From positions 142,163 to 206,162 of the forward strand of contig JANINS010000004.1 in the NCBI GenBank assembly GCA_024508725.1: a stretch of DNA of 64,000 nucleotides. Direction: 5' to 3'. Position numbers and translations under genes: made by a program. Of the stretch, positions 44,026 through 52,789 are shown piece after piece (position 1 is the first letter of the stretch; each line of letters starts with the position of its first letter). The stretch comes from Chitinophagaceae bacterium. Its GTDB lineage: Bacteria; Bacteroidota; Bacteroidia; Chitinophagales; Chitinophagaceae. A model generated the notes under the pieces. That model ran no database searches. It saw only the letters and a program-made list of their open reading frames with translations, and was not told where the DNA came from.

Positions 44026-44410
44026 GTTTAGAGATTTTATATTTTTTCTCACCAGTTCGTTCTATCATATATTCCAGAAACCACCCTTTATACATTCCAT
44101 CTATAAATTCGAACTGAACTGGTCTGAACAAGTTGATACGGTACCTGTTTATCTGTTCATGCTCTACTGTATAACCATTTGCTTTCACTAGAGCTTCTAT
44201 TCGTTGATGCATCTTTTTGTGGAACAAGGCTAGAGATCTGAGCCTGTCCTCTGTATCCTTATTCTTAGCCGAGTGAAAGTCATCTTTACAACACTTTATC
44301 GTTCCGTCATCTAACTTTTCTCGGTGGCAAAATTTCCTGGATGCATGCGCCTGGTCAGCTATAGGGGTAGCACAGTGAAGGCATTTTCTATTATTAGTAT
44401 AGGAGTACAT
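44009..44410 (-). CDS. Zinc-ribbon-like protein of the integration module
   Basis: A 133-residue protein with Cys pairs at the N-terminus: CLHC (10-13), FCHREK (Cys28) and IKCCKDDFH (39-45), so a treble-clef or zinc-ribbon fold is likely. The rest is basic. Proteins like this accompany excision modules of Bacteroidota islands in my experience; the exact job is unknown. It is 2 bp from the excisionase-like gene. Confidence 0.6.
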   Translation of the reverse strand: MYSYTNNRKCLHCATPIADQAHASRKFCHREKLDDGTIKCCKDDFHSAKNKDTEDRLRSLALFHKKMHQRIEALVKANGYTVEHEQINRYRINLFRPVQFEFIDGMYKGWFLEYMIERTGEKKYKISKHGLLF

Positions 44411-44412
44411 AG

Positions 44413-44673
44413 TTAGCGTTTAACAACTTTTGATTCGATTAGATTGACGATAGATTTTTTACTGATGAATATCCGTTTGCCAACTTTTGCAGTTATTATT
44501 AAAGGGTTTTTTTCCAGCTGTGTGATTTGGGTTTCACCGTACTTGAAAAATTCCTTAGCATCGTCTCTGGACACCCAGTCATCCGAAATACGTGGGCGTG
44601 CCGGTTGTTGTAATGCTGTTTTGAGTTCTTGAATTTCATCAAGGATCTTCTGGAGATGTTCGTTTTGTTCCAT
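44413..44673 (-). CDS. Excisionase-like/HTH DNA-binding protein
   Basis: About 86 residues from the ATG at 44673 (MEQNEHLQKILDEIQEL). The C-terminal ~55 residues (WVSRDDAKEFFKYGETQITQLEKN, VGKRIFISKKSIVNLIES) are a MerR-like/excisionase HTH. Such proteins direct the tyrosine recombinase toward excision. The gene lies upstream of the zinc-ribbon-like gene, and its promoter region shares an exact 18-bp repeat with the integrase promoter. Confidence 0.75.
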   Translation of the reverse strand: MEQNEHLQKILDEIQELKTALQQPARPRISDDWVSRDDAKEFFKYGETQITQLEKNPLIITAKVGKRIFISKKSIVNLIESKVVKR

Positions 44674-44719
44674 AAAAATGAGTTTTAATGGAACAAATGT
44701 GTGAATTACTCTATGGAGT

Positions 44720-44737
44720 TGGTGAACCAAAATGCAA
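44720..44737. repeat. 18-bp repeat in the excisionase promoter region
   Basis: TGGTGAACCAAAATGCAA is identical to 46915-46932 upstream of the integrase gene. It contains a TTGGT-ga-ACCAA inverted repeat. Likely a shared regulator or recombinase site (inference). Confidence 0.7.
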
Positions 44738-44813
44738 CGTAATAGGATAGTCGACGCTATTTCACGAGAATGGTATACATCCGTTTGGCTTTATAGTCGT
44801 CATAGGACCCATC

Positions 44814-45620
44814 TTATTTGGAATATTTTCCATTAAAGGTTAAAAATGTATTCTCGTCCACTAAATCTTCATCTTTCATTACCAGTTTACCAAGGTCAAA
44901 GAAAGACCGACACCTTTCCATTAACCTGGTTTCGGAGTCTGGAAATGTTGGATTCGCTATTATGCAATTGTTGAAGACCTCTCCAATAAACATACGCTCC
45001 ACATTTCCGCCTGCTGCTTTTTTCATTTCAGTTTTATCCTTCAGAAAGGGTATGTCTACTGTTTCTATCTTAGCAAATAGTTGTTCCAATTGTAAGTCAA
45101 AGGCAGAACGTGGAGGCGTCTTTCTCGAATGTGAACGGAGAAGATATTTATGCAACGCTACTTCAGATAGATTAGTTTCTCGCCTGAATATCTTTCCACT
45201 ATATCCAAACTCCTTTAACAGCGTATCCCATATTTTTTGATCCAAATAGAACCTTATGTATTGCAGGGCAGATGCGGTTTCAATTAGGAATTTCCCTTCA
45301 GAAACAATTGGGGGTAAAACTTTCAGAATGGCTGCAATGTCAGTATACCACCTTAGCGAATTAGACGATATGTCTAACAGCCTATATTCTTCTTCTAGGT
45401 CATTATTCCAATAGAATACCGTGTTTTGATACACTTTCGTTAGATAATGCACAAATTCAGGCAATGTCTCGTTCTTTCTCGCGGTTTCTCGAAGAGTCAC
45501 GTTATCTATCGAATAAAAAACTGTAGCCCAGGCTTCAGCTTTTGTATGCAATGCCTCTAGGACCTGCCTAGCAAGTTGGTTGCTATTCTCGATAAAGGTT
45601 GTGATTTCACGAGAACTCAT
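44814..45620 (-). CDS. Hypothetical protein downstream of integrase
   Basis: A 268-residue soluble protein, largely helical, with no recognised motif. Its start overlaps the integrase stop by 4 bp, so the two are co-translated. It may be a regulator of excision, as RteC-like genes sit in similar places, but I do not see clear RteC features. Bases 45601-45614 (GTGATTTCACGAGA) match the palindrome at 8730-8747. Confidence 0.65.
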   Translation of the reverse strand: MSSREITTFIENSNQLARQVLEALHTKAEAWATVFYSIDNVTLRETARKNETLPEFVHYLTKVYQNTVFYWNNDLEEEYRLLDISSNSLRWYTDIAAILKVLPPIVSEGKFLIETASALQYIRFYLDQKIWDTLLKEFGYSGKIFRRETNLSEVALHKYLLRSHSRKTPPRSAFDLQLEQLFAKIETVDIPFLKDKTEMKKAAGGNVERMFIGEVFNNCIIANPTFPDSETRLMERCRSFFDLGKLVMKDEDLVDENTFLTFNGKYSK

Positions 45621-46870
45621 AGGAAACGGTTTAAATAAATCTGGAATTTCTCCTTTGCTGCCAGTAATTTATTGTCTGTAACAAGATAGTAAATGTCATC
45701 TATATCATAGCTCCTAATCTGACCCATCATTTTCTTGATGACTGCCATATCCTCAATTTCTGCTTCTGCCAATAATTGTCTGTATGTATGACGGGCAATG
45801 TGGTGGCTTAGCTTCATTGGAATATTGGCTAAATCTGCCAGATACTTTAGTTGCAGATTGACCTCCTTATTGGAACGATAGGGTAGAATATTACCTCTAA
45901 TATTTTGTTCTAATTGATTACTGTATCGGTCAGTAATTTCAGCAGCTTGTTTTGTGAGGAATAACTCTGTTTGCACACCAGTTTTGGTACGATCAGTTTT
46001 TAATTTGATTTCGCCAGAGGGCAAATATTGGAGTTCAGTTTTTTTAAGATACATAGCGTCCTGGTAAGCCAGACCTGTAAATACTGAAAATAGAAAAATG
46101 TCTCTATACACTTTCTGCGCTTCAAAATTGGTCAAATCCAACTCTGCCAATTTTTTCACCTCGTTTATTGACAGCCTTCCTCGTCTTGCTGACCGGTGTT
46201 TGAGTTTCACAATTTTAAAAGGATTTTTTTCCAGTTTTCCTTCCAGTATCGCACGATCAAAAATTGTCCTGAACTTCTTTACAATAACTGCAGCAGATGG
46301 CTCAGTCATTGCAATTTTTACTTTTTTAGGACTTAAGCTGAGTTCAACTTCTTTCAGTAAATAATCCTTGAATTGTAGTGCAATAGAATTGGAAAGACTT
46401 GATATTGTCAGATTTTCATTATTGGAATACTTCAGAAAGTTCCGAAAGTGATTTATTGCTTTCTTGTATATTTTCTTAGTTCCTTCAGCCAGGTTACCGT
46501 TGTTCGAAACTGTGTCTTGATAATAGCCTTCGCTATATGAAAGTGCGAGAACAGGTTTTTCTTTTACTTCACCAATAATGAAGTTCATTATCGATTCGGG
46601 TGTGTGCTCGTGTAAATTGAGACAATATGAACCAAGAAACTGTCCGAATCTGACGTCGATTACGGAAATGACTGTATTACCATAAAAGGATCTGTCGCTA
46701 AACCGCATGGAGATAGGATTCCATTTCAATAACTCGGTCTCCGTCACTTCTATGTTTAGACGACGCTCGCATTTTTTGCCGTTAAGACAAACGCGTGCAT
46801 AGAGTGGGATTCTACCGGATTTACTGCTCTTTTTCTCTGGCTTTGGAAGAAAATTCAATGATGCTTTCAT
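45617..46870 (-). CDS. Tyrosine recombinase (integrase) beside tRNA-Lys
   Basis: A 417-residue protein of the usual Bacteroidota mobile-island integrase type: an N-terminal arm-binding region (LNFLPKPEKKSSKSGRIPLYARVCLNGKKCERRL), a SAM-like core-binding domain and a catalytic domain with HHIARHTYR (His-x-x-Arg) and a C-terminal DDIYYLV (nucleophile Tyr). Where the first catalytic Arg usually lies (TGLR) it reads TGLAYQD, a substitution known for IntDOT-like enzymes. It faces tRNA-Lys, so it probably integrated the island there. Its start is 155 bp from the tRNA. Confidence 0.9.
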   Translation of the reverse strand: MKASLNFLPKPEKKSSKSGRIPLYARVCLNGKKCERRLNIEVTETELLKWNPISMRFSDRSFYGNTVISVIDVRFGQFLGSYCLNLHEHTPESIMNFIIGEVKEKPVLALSYSEGYYQDTVSNNGNLAEGTKKIYKKAINHFRNFLKYSNNENLTISSLSNSIALQFKDYLLKEVELSLSPKKVKIAMTEPSAAVIVKKFRTIFDRAILEGKLEKNPFKIVKLKHRSARRGRLSINEVKKLAELDLTNFEAQKVYRDIFLFSVFTGLAYQDAMYLKKTELQYLPSGEIKLKTDRTKTGVQTELFLTKQAAEITDRYSNQLEQNIRGNILPYRSNKEVNLQLKYLADLANIPMKLSHHIARHTYRQLLAEAEIEDMAVIKKMMGQIRSYDIDDIYYLVTDNKLLAAKEKFQIYLNRFL

Positions 46871-46880
46871 TACTTCTGAT

Positions 46881-46932
46881 TTTGGTGAAAAGTTGATTTC
46901 GTTTGGTGAAAAACTGGTGAACCAAAATGCAA
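46881..46932. repeat. Reiterated TTTGGTGAAAA/TGGTGAACC sites upstream of the integrase
   Basis: Three copies of a TGGTGAA core lie within 46881-46920, the last being part of the 18-bp repeat shared with the excisionase promoter (46915-46932). Plausible arm-binding or autoregulatory sites. Confidence 0.6.
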
Positions 46933-46960
46933 TGGAAAGCGGTGTTTACCGAAAGTGTAG

Positions 46961-46999
46961 AAACAAAAAAGCCTTGAAATTCATTGATCTCAAGGCTTT
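46961..46999 (-). terminator. Intrinsic terminator downstream of tRNA-Lys
   Basis: On the - strand, AAAGCCTTGA and TCAAGGCTTT (46990-46999 and 46968-46977) form a perfect 10-bp stem with a 12-nt loop, followed by TTTTTTGTTT. It ends the tRNA transcript 26 bp after its 3' end. Confidence 0.85.
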
Positions 47000-47024
47000 C
47001 TGAAGTGTAGTGAAACTTAATTCG

Positions 47025-47097
47025 TGATCCCGCTGGGACTCGAACCCAGGGCCCATACATTAAAAGTGTATTGCTCTACCAACTGAGCTACGGAATC
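47025..47097 (-). tRNA. tRNA-Lys (UUU anticodon)
   Basis: The cloverleaf is complete: acceptor GATTCCG/CGGGATC (with T-G), D-arm GCTCAGTTGGTAGAGC, anticodon loop CTTTTAA on ATACA/TGTAT, T-arm CTGGG-TTCGAGT-CCCAG, discriminator A. CCA is not encoded. It is the likely integration target of the island; the integrase gene lies on its 3' side. Confidence 0.95.
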
Positions 47098-47239
47098 ATC
47101 CTTTTTACTTCAACAGTGCGATACCGTTTTTGTAATTGGGAGTGCAAAAATAAGGGGAAACAGTATCGCACCAAAACTTTCCTCAAAAAAATATTCACAT
47201 CACTTATTCACTTCATCCCCAAAAACAAAACCACAGCTT

Positions 47240-47247
47240 TATTTTTG
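47240..47247 (+). promoter_or_regulatory. -7 box before the SDR gene
   Basis: TATTTTTG fits TAnnTTTG and lies 18 bp before the start codon. No clear -33 element. Confidence 0.4.
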
Positions 47248-47265
47248 TTGCATTAACATACACTT

Positions 47266-48069
47266 ATGTATTTCAAAGATAAGGTTGCAGTGGTCACAGG
47301 TGGATCGGATGGAATAGGAAAAGCATTGGTACAGCTGCTCTTAAGCAATGGAGCAAAAGTGGCAACCTGCGGAAGAAATTACGATAAACTATATCAGCTC
47401 AAAGCTTTTCATCCGAATGATGATCTGTTTATTTATGCAGCAGATGTGAGTAAAGAAGCAGATTGCAAAAAATTTATAGATGAGGTAGTAAAACAATTTG
47501 GAAAAATTGATGTGCTCATCAACAATGCAGGTATATCTATGAGAGCTGAGGTGGCAGACACAGATCTTGAAACCATCAAACGTGTGATGGACATCAACTT
47601 CTGGGGAACCGTGTACTGCTCAAAATTTGTATTACCCGAAATATTGAGATCCAAAGGAACGATCGTAGGCGTTTCTTCTGTTGCAGGTTTCAGGGGCTTG
47701 CCCGGCCGAAGTGGTTACTCTGCTTCTAAAGCTGCGGTCAACAGTTTTCTCGAAGTATTACGAACTGAATTATTAGAGAGTGGCGCCAATGTAATGTGGG
47801 TATGCCCTGGTTTTACTACTTCTAATATCCGTAATGCAGCACTCAACAAAGATGCAAAACCACAGGGCGAAACACCAATGGATGAAGGCAGCATGATGAG
47901 TGCCGAAGAATGTGCCCAACATATTCTCCACGCCATTGAGAAAAGAAAGCGAACATTGGTACTTACATTTACCGGCAAAAGAGCTGTATTCATGAACCGC
48001 TTCTTTCCTTCCCTTGCAGATAAATTGGTTCGTAAGTTTTTTTATAAAGACGGTAAACTGGTAAAATAA
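47266..48069 (+). CDS. Short-chain dehydrogenase/reductase
   Basis: A 267-residue SDR. The cofactor motif TGGSDGIG (residues 11-18), NNAG, catalytic Ser and YSASK are all present. A typical Rossmann-fold NAD(P)-dependent oxidoreductase; the substrate cannot be told. It ends 12 bp before the SAM hydrolase gene, so they may be co-transcribed. Confidence 0.92.
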   Translation: MYFKDKVAVVTGGSDGIGKALVQLLLSNGAKVATCGRNYDKLYQLKAFHPNDDLFIYAADVSKEADCKKFIDEVVKQFGKIDVLINNAGISMRAEVADTDLETIKRVMDINFWGTVYCSKFVLPEILRSKGTIVGVSSVAGFRGLPGRSGYSASKAAVNSFLEVLRTELLESGANVMWVCPGFTTSNIRNAALNKDAKPQGETPMDEGSMMSAEECAQHILHAIEKRKRTLVLTFTGKRAVFMNRFFPSLADKLVRKFFYKDGKLVK

Positions 48070-48081
48070 CCGCTACACTTC

Positions 48082-48897
48082 ATGCCTGTACTAACCCTCA
48101 CCACCGATATTGGCCAGCAGGATTACCTTGTTGGTGCCATCAAGGGGCAATTTGTACAGGCAGATCCATCCTGCAATACGGTTGATATCTCTCATTACTT
48201 ATCGCCGTATAATTATTTGCATGCAGCTTACATCTGCACGAATGCTTTCAAACATTTTCCTGCCAACACATTTCATTTAGTGATCATTAACCTGTTTGAA
48301 GGAGAACCCAGAGAAATGTTATTGGCAAAACACAATAACCAGTTCATTGCCTGTCCAAATAATGGTGTACTCACCATGATCACCGGTACACGTCCGAAAG
48401 AACTGATCGCTCTTCCCATCAATACAAGTTCAAAAGGATTGCTTGACTTTACTAAAGTTGTAGCCGATACTTTTGGCAATATTTTCTCCGGCAGATCAAA
48501 TACACTGCAAGGCGATCCTGTAACCAACCTCGTAGAGAAATATCCGCTGCGTTCAACAATAGGAGGTGACTGGATCGAAGGACAGATCATCTTCATCGAT
48601 AATTTCGAGAACGTAGTAGTGAACATTACCAAAGAAGAATTCGAAGAACAACGCAGGGGCAGGAACTTTAAAATTGTTTTCACCAGGGAAGTGATTGAAA
48701 CACTTAGTGAAAATTATTCATCCGTAAATGAGGGAGAATTATTGGCATGGTTCAACTCTGCCGGATATTTAGAGATTGCCATGAGCGGTGGAAAAATGGC
48801 CGGACTCTTTGGTTTACAGGGGTTCTCAGAAAAACAACAGAACGCTGCACTGCAAAACAAATGGTTCTATCAAACAGTGAGAATATTCTTCGAATAG
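48082..48897 (+). CDS. SAM hydrolase / SAM-dependent halogenase-fold protein (DUF62)
   Basis: A 271-residue protein of the DUF62 fold. The opening TLTTDIGQQDYLVGAIKG, VDISHYLSP and ACPNNGVLTMI are hallmarks of the N-terminal domain; WIEGQIIFIDNFENVVVNITKE marks the C-terminal domain. Characterised members convert S-adenosylmethionine and water to adenosine and methionine; a few make fluoro- or chloro-adenosine. The catalytic Asp (near residue 8) is present. Hydrolase is the likely role. Confidence 0.88.
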   Translation: MPVLTLTTDIGQQDYLVGAIKGQFVQADPSCNTVDISHYLSPYNYLHAAYICTNAFKHFPANTFHLVIINLFEGEPREMLLAKHNNQFIACPNNGVLTMITGTRPKELIALPINTSSKGLLDFTKVVADTFGNIFSGRSNTLQGDPVTNLVEKYPLRSTIGGDWIEGQIIFIDNFENVVVNITKEEFEEQRRGRNFKIVFTREVIETLSENYSSVNEGELLAWFNSAGYLEIAMSGGKMAGLFGLQGFSEKQQNAALQNKWFYQTVRIFFE

Positions 48898-48984
48898 TTA
48901 TCCACTCTCAAACACGCATAGCCTTACTTGTTCATTAGTAATCCACATCTGTAGCTGAAACGCTTATCTGCTTTAGGTTTAGGA

Positions 48985-48992
48985 TAATTTTG
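48985..48992 (+). promoter_or_regulatory. -7 box before ftsK
   Basis: TAATTTTG is a perfect TAnnTTTG box, 17 bp before the ftsK start codon. No clear TTG at -33. Confidence 0.5.
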
Positions 48993-49009
48993 ACCCATCG
49001 AATTGCATT

Positions 49010-51664
49010 ATGGCCAACCGACTGAAAAAGAAAACGCCTGCACCTCCCGATCCCGAAAAACTGGTTGAAGAAAAACCGGTAGAAGTAACGGTTGAGGAAG
49101 TGGTGAAAGATGAACGTACCTGGAAGATTCTGGGTGCTGTGAGCTTGCTATTCTGCATATTTCTTTTTGTGGCCTTCACATCTTATTTATTTACCTGGCA
49201 GGAAGACCAGGATAAAGTACACCAGTTCGGTATTAAGATATTTGCCATCGATGATGTTAGAGTAAGTAACCTGCTGGGAGTTTTGGGTGCTTATACAGCG
49301 CATCTTTTTTTATACAAAGGATTTGGATTGGCCTCGTACATGCTCTGCACTTTCTTTTTTGTTTTAGGTGTAAACCTGCTTTTCGAAAAGAGGGTGTTCA
49401 ACTTGCTGCGCAATGCCAGGTATGTTGTTGTAGGATTGGTGGTCTTAAGTATGACTTTGGCTTACATCGCTCCCGACACTGCATTCTCGTTTGGCGGAGC
49501 TGTAGGAGAGTTGATGTGTGAGTGGTTCAACAAATGGATCGGTAAAGTGGGAACGGGTGCAGTGTTGTTGGTAGCAGGATTTAGTTATGTGATCTGGAGG
49601 TTCAATCCAACATTTAAATGGCCAGAACCTAAACCTAAACCACAGAAGCCAAAGCAGGAGGATATTGCTTTAGATGAATTAAACATAAATCCTGAAACAG
49701 GAGAGGAGTTGGTGTTGACTGAAGTAGATGAAGAGGAGATTGAAGAAGAACTACCAAATACTTCCGGCAGATCAATAAATGATCTGTATGCTGACGGGAC
49801 ACTTTCTCCTGAAGAAGAACCTACTAGTAGCAATAAGTTGAAAGGTAACGGTGTGTTTGTAATGATGCCGCAGGAAGAAGCTGTAGCCAATGCACTAACC
49901 GAGTTTGATCTGCAGGAAAAGGAACTACAGGCTGAAGAAGAAGAAGAGGAAGAATTGATCGATCCGAGAATGCAGGAAGAACCTGAACCCGAGATCGAAC
50001 AAACTGTAACGCCTGTTGTTGAATTACCCGTTGAGGTGAAGCCAATCGTTCAGCGTTTGCCTGTTGAAAAAGCAGAAGGATTAGAGTTAGAGATCAATGA
50101 AGCGATTGAAGAAGAGGAAGTGCCGGAAGAAGAAATCCCGGTAAAAGCACAACCGGTTTCTAAATACGATCCGATACTTGATCTGCGTGATTATAAGTAT
50201 CCTTCATTAGATCTGTTAGAACAGCACGGCAGCGAAAAGATCGTTCACAATCCCGAAGAACTCGAAACACACAAGAACCAGATCATTGCTACATTAAAAA
50301 ATTACGATATCACTATCCAGCGTATTGCTGCAACGGTGGGTCCTACGGTTACTTTGTATGAGATCGTTCCGGCTCCTGGTGTTCGTATCAGTCGTATCAA
50401 AAATCTGGAAGATGATATTGCATTGAGTCTTGCTGCATTGGGTATTCGTATCATCGCACCAATACCTGGAAAAGGAACCATTGGTATTGAAGTGCCGAAT
50501 GTGAAGAAGACTGTGGTGAGCATGAAAACGCTACTCGCTTCAGAAAAATTCCAGAACAATAACTACTCACTTCCGATAGCGATAGGTAAGAAGATCGATA
50601 ATGAGAACTTCATTGTTGACCTTGCCAGTATGCCGCACTTATTGATGGCTGGTGCAACAGGCCAGGGTAAATCGGTTGGGGTAAATGCTTTACTTGTATC
50701 CTTATTATATAAGAAGCACCCTTCTCAATTAAAATTTGTATTGGTCGATCCGAAGAAAGTGGAACTGAGTCTTTACCGCGTAATAGAAAAACATTTCTTA
50801 GCGAAGTTGCCGGGTGAAGAAGAATCCATTATCACTGATACGAAGAAAGTGATCAATACATTGAATGCATTGTGTATTGAGATGGATAACCGTTACGATC
50901 TGTTGAAAGAAGCCCATTGTCGTAATATCAAAGAATACAACGAGAAGTTCACTGCAAGAAAACTCAATCCTGAAAAAGGGCATCAGTACCTTCCATTCAT
51001 TGTATTGGTGGTAGATGAGTTTGCAGATCTTATTATGACAGCAGGCAAAGAAGTAGAGTTACCCATTGCACGACTGGCTCAGTTGGCCAGAGCTGTGGGT
51101 ATTCACCTGATCATTGCAACACAACGCCCGTCTGTAAATATCATCACAGGTACCATCAAAGCAAACTTCCCGGCTCGTATCGCATTTAAAGTATCGTCTA
51201 AGATCGATAGCCGTACTATTCTTGATGCAGGAGGTGCAGAACAGTTGATAGGTAAAGGAGACATGCTCATCAGCTATAACGGTGAGATCGTTCGTTTGCA
51301 GTGTGCTTTTGTAGATACCCCTGAGGTGGAGAATGTTTGTCATTTTATTGGTGATCAGCGTGGTTATCCCAGTGCCTTCCTGTTGCCTGAATATGTGGAT
51401 GAGAAAGAAATGGAAGGAAGAGATTTTGATCTGAACGATAAAGATCCATTGTTCGAAGATGCTGCAAGACTAATTGTAAGCAGTCAGATGGGTAGTACTT
51501 CTCTCATTCAACGTAGGATGAAACTTGGATACAACAGGGCTGGCCGTCTAATGGATCAGCTTGAAGCAGCCGGAGTTGTTGGTCCGAACCAGGGTTCCAA
51601 AGCTAGGGAAGTGATCATCAAAACTGATGTAGAACTACAGGAACTGTTCAATACAATGATATAA
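49010..51664 (+). CDS. ftsK: DNA translocase FtsK/SpoIIIE
   Basis: An 884-residue protein that pumps chromosomal DNA through the division septum. It has several N-terminal membrane segments (residues ~40-190), a long acidic Glu/Pro-rich linker (~200-390), and the motor: Walker A GATGQGKS (around 550), Walker B FIVLVVDEFADLI, IATQRPS. The C-terminal gamma winged helix (QMGSTSLIQRRMKLGYNRAGRLMDQLE) recognises orienting DNA sequences. Complete; a stand-alone gene with its own -7 box. Confidence 0.96.
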   Translation: MANRLKKKTPAPPDPEKLVEEKPVEVTVEEVVKDERTWKILGAVSLLFCIFLFVAFTSYLFTWQEDQDKVHQFGIKIFAIDDVRVSNLLGVLGAYTAHLFLYKGFGLASYMLCTFFFVLGVNLLFEKRVFNLLRNARYVVVGLVVLSMTLAYIAPDTAFSFGGAVGELMCEWFNKWIGKVGTGAVLLVAGFSYVIWRFNPTFKWPEPKPKPQKPKQEDIALDELNINPETGEELVLTEVDEEEIEEELPNTSGRSINDLYADGTLSPEEEPTSSNKLKGNGVFVMMPQEEAVANALTEFDLQEKELQAEEEEEEELIDPRMQEEPEPEIEQTVTPVVELPVEVKPIVQRLPVEKAEGLELEINEAIEEEEVPEEEIPVKAQPVSKYDPILDLRDYKYPSLDLLEQHGSEKIVHNPEELETHKNQIIATLKNYDITIQRIAATVGPTVTLYEIVPAPGVRISRIKNLEDDIALSLAALGIRIIAPIPGKGTIGIEVPNVKKTVVSMKTLLASEKFQNNNYSLPIAIGKKIDNENFIVDLASMPHLLMAGATGQGKSVGVNALLVSLLYKKHPSQLKFVLVDPKKVELSLYRVIEKHFLAKLPGEEESIITDTKKVINTLNALCIEMDNRYDLLKEAHCRNIKEYNEKFTARKLNPEKGHQYLPFIVLVVDEFADLIMTAGKEVELPIARLAQLARAVGIHLIIATQRPSVNIITGTIKANFPARIAFKVSSKIDSRTILDAGGAEQLIGKGDMLISYNGEIVRLQCAFVDTPEVENVCHFIGDQRGYPSAFLLPEYVDEKEMEGRDFDLNDKDPLFEDAARLIVSSQMGSTSLIQRRMKLGYNRAGRLMDQLEAAGVVGPNQGSKAREVIIKTDVELQELFNTMI

Positions 51665-51743
51665 TGAATGGTGCTTGTTAATGTTCTTCTCTAATTGCTT
51701 TTTTTAAGATGAATGCTCAGGATTATTGATTTTATTTGTCTTT

Positions 51744-52298
51744 ATGAAACAAGGCATACTCCCGGTACTGGCAATAGCATTGGCGTTTACAGCATGCAAG
51801 AGTGATGAAAGTGGCTATCTGCCAACCTCGGCAAAAGCTCCTGATGCAGCTTCTGCTCAAACAATAGATACTACAAAAGGATTGAATCTGAACATGCCTT
51901 CCCAGATAAGCACTGCGGTAACACCTGTTTCGACCAATCCGGCTCCGGCAACCATTACAACCGTAACACAGCCTGCAACAACTGCAACGGCAAAAGGAAT
52001 GAACCCTCCTCACGGTCAGCCAGGTCATAGATGTGATATTGCTGTAGGGGCTCCATTAAATTCACCTGCTCAAAGTACTGCTGTACAACAGCCTGGTGCA
52101 GTAAAAACGACGGTTACGCCATCAACACCAGCTACTCCTGCAGGAATGAATCCACCTCACGGACAACCAGGACACAGGTGCGACATCGCTGTAGGTGCTC
52201 CTCTTAACTCAAAACCTACCGTTCAGCCAGTTCAACCTGCAGAACAAAATGCTCCGGCCCAAACTGGAGGGAAAGACAGTGCTGCTGGAGGTAAATAA
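51744..52298 (+). CDS. Pro/Thr-rich lipoprotein with duplicated PPHGQPGHRCD motif
   Basis: About 184 residues from the ATG at 51744. A lipoprotein signal ends at a Cys (AFTAC). The rest is low-complexity Ala/Thr/Pro, with two near-identical copies of GMNPPHGQPGHRCDIAVGAP about 45 residues apart. The motif carries two His and one Cys, which might bind metal. Function unknown; I have a sense the motif occurs in other Bacteroidota lipoproteins but cannot verify it. Confidence 0.75.
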   Translation: MKQGILPVLAIALAFTACKSDESGYLPTSAKAPDAASAQTIDTTKGLNLNMPSQISTAVTPVSTNPAPATITTVTQPATTATAKGMNPPHGQPGHRCDIAVGAPLNSPAQSTAVQQPGAVKTTVTPSTPATPAGMNPPHGQPGHRCDIAVGAPLNSKPTVQPVQPAEQNAPAQTGGKDSAAGGK

Positions 52299-52460
52299 TT
52301 GATTATTAACTACCTTTCTAATGATGATTTCCGTCTCTCATTGAATTGTAGTTTGATAATCGGAATGTCAGAAGGAGCTGTTCTGTAAGAGAAATATTAA
52401 GTTTTACACAAAATCCTCAAGATTTTCAAACTGATTTTTCGTATTTCGGTTGCAACTCAA

Positions 52461-52468
52461 TATCTTTG
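52461..52468 (+). promoter_or_regulatory. -7 box of the infA-ribosomal operon
   Basis: TATCTTTG fits TAnnTTTG perfectly, 17 bp before infA. It probably drives the infA-rplQ cluster. Confidence 0.55.
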
Positions 52469-52485
52469 CAGCCCCGAAAAATCAT

Positions 52486-52704
52486 ATGTCGAAACAACCG
52501 CTGATCAAACAGGATGGAGTTATTATCGAAGCATTAAGTAATGCTATGTTCAGGGTGAAGTTAGAAAATGGGCATGAGATACTGGCAACCATCTCCGGAA
52601 AAATGAGGATGCACTACATCAGAATTCTTCCGGGTGATAAAGTAGGAGTGGAGATGAGTCCGTATGATTTAACAAGGGGAAGAATAATCTTCAGGTATAA
52701 GTAG
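52486..52704 (+). CDS. infA: Translation initiation factor IF-1
   Basis: 72 residues from the ATG at 52486, the normal IF-1 length. The single S1/OB fold is evident: [44 protein letters not shown] and [10 protein letters not shown]. It binds the ribosomal A site during initiation. First gene of the ribosomal cluster, as is usual. Confidence 0.97.
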   Translation: MSKQPLIKQDGVIIEALSNAMFRVKLENGHEILATISGKMRMHYIRILPGDKVGVEMSPYDLTRGRIIFRYK

Positions 52705-52780
52705 TACAAGTACCAAGTACTAAGTACTTAGACAAATAGTTTGAAACCAAATCTTAGTACTGAGTACTAAGCACTAAAGT
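52705..52780. repeat. AGTACT-rich intergenic hairpin between infA and rpmJ
   Basis: CCAAGTACTAAGTACTTAG and CTTAGTACTGAGTACTAAG face each other as imperfect inverted copies of a short repeat. Likely a dispersed genomic repeat. Confidence 0.6.
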
Positions 52781-52789
52781 CTAAAGGAA

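Noticed and set aside
45617-46870. Integrase as a pseudogene because of the missing first Arg
   Set aside because: The frame is full length, with His-x-x-Arg and Tyr present, and active IntDOT-like enzymes also lack that Arg.
49740-50160. Glu-rich stretch in FtsK as a frameshifted or foreign insertion
   Set aside because: The frame is continuous and long acidic linkers are normal in FtsK.
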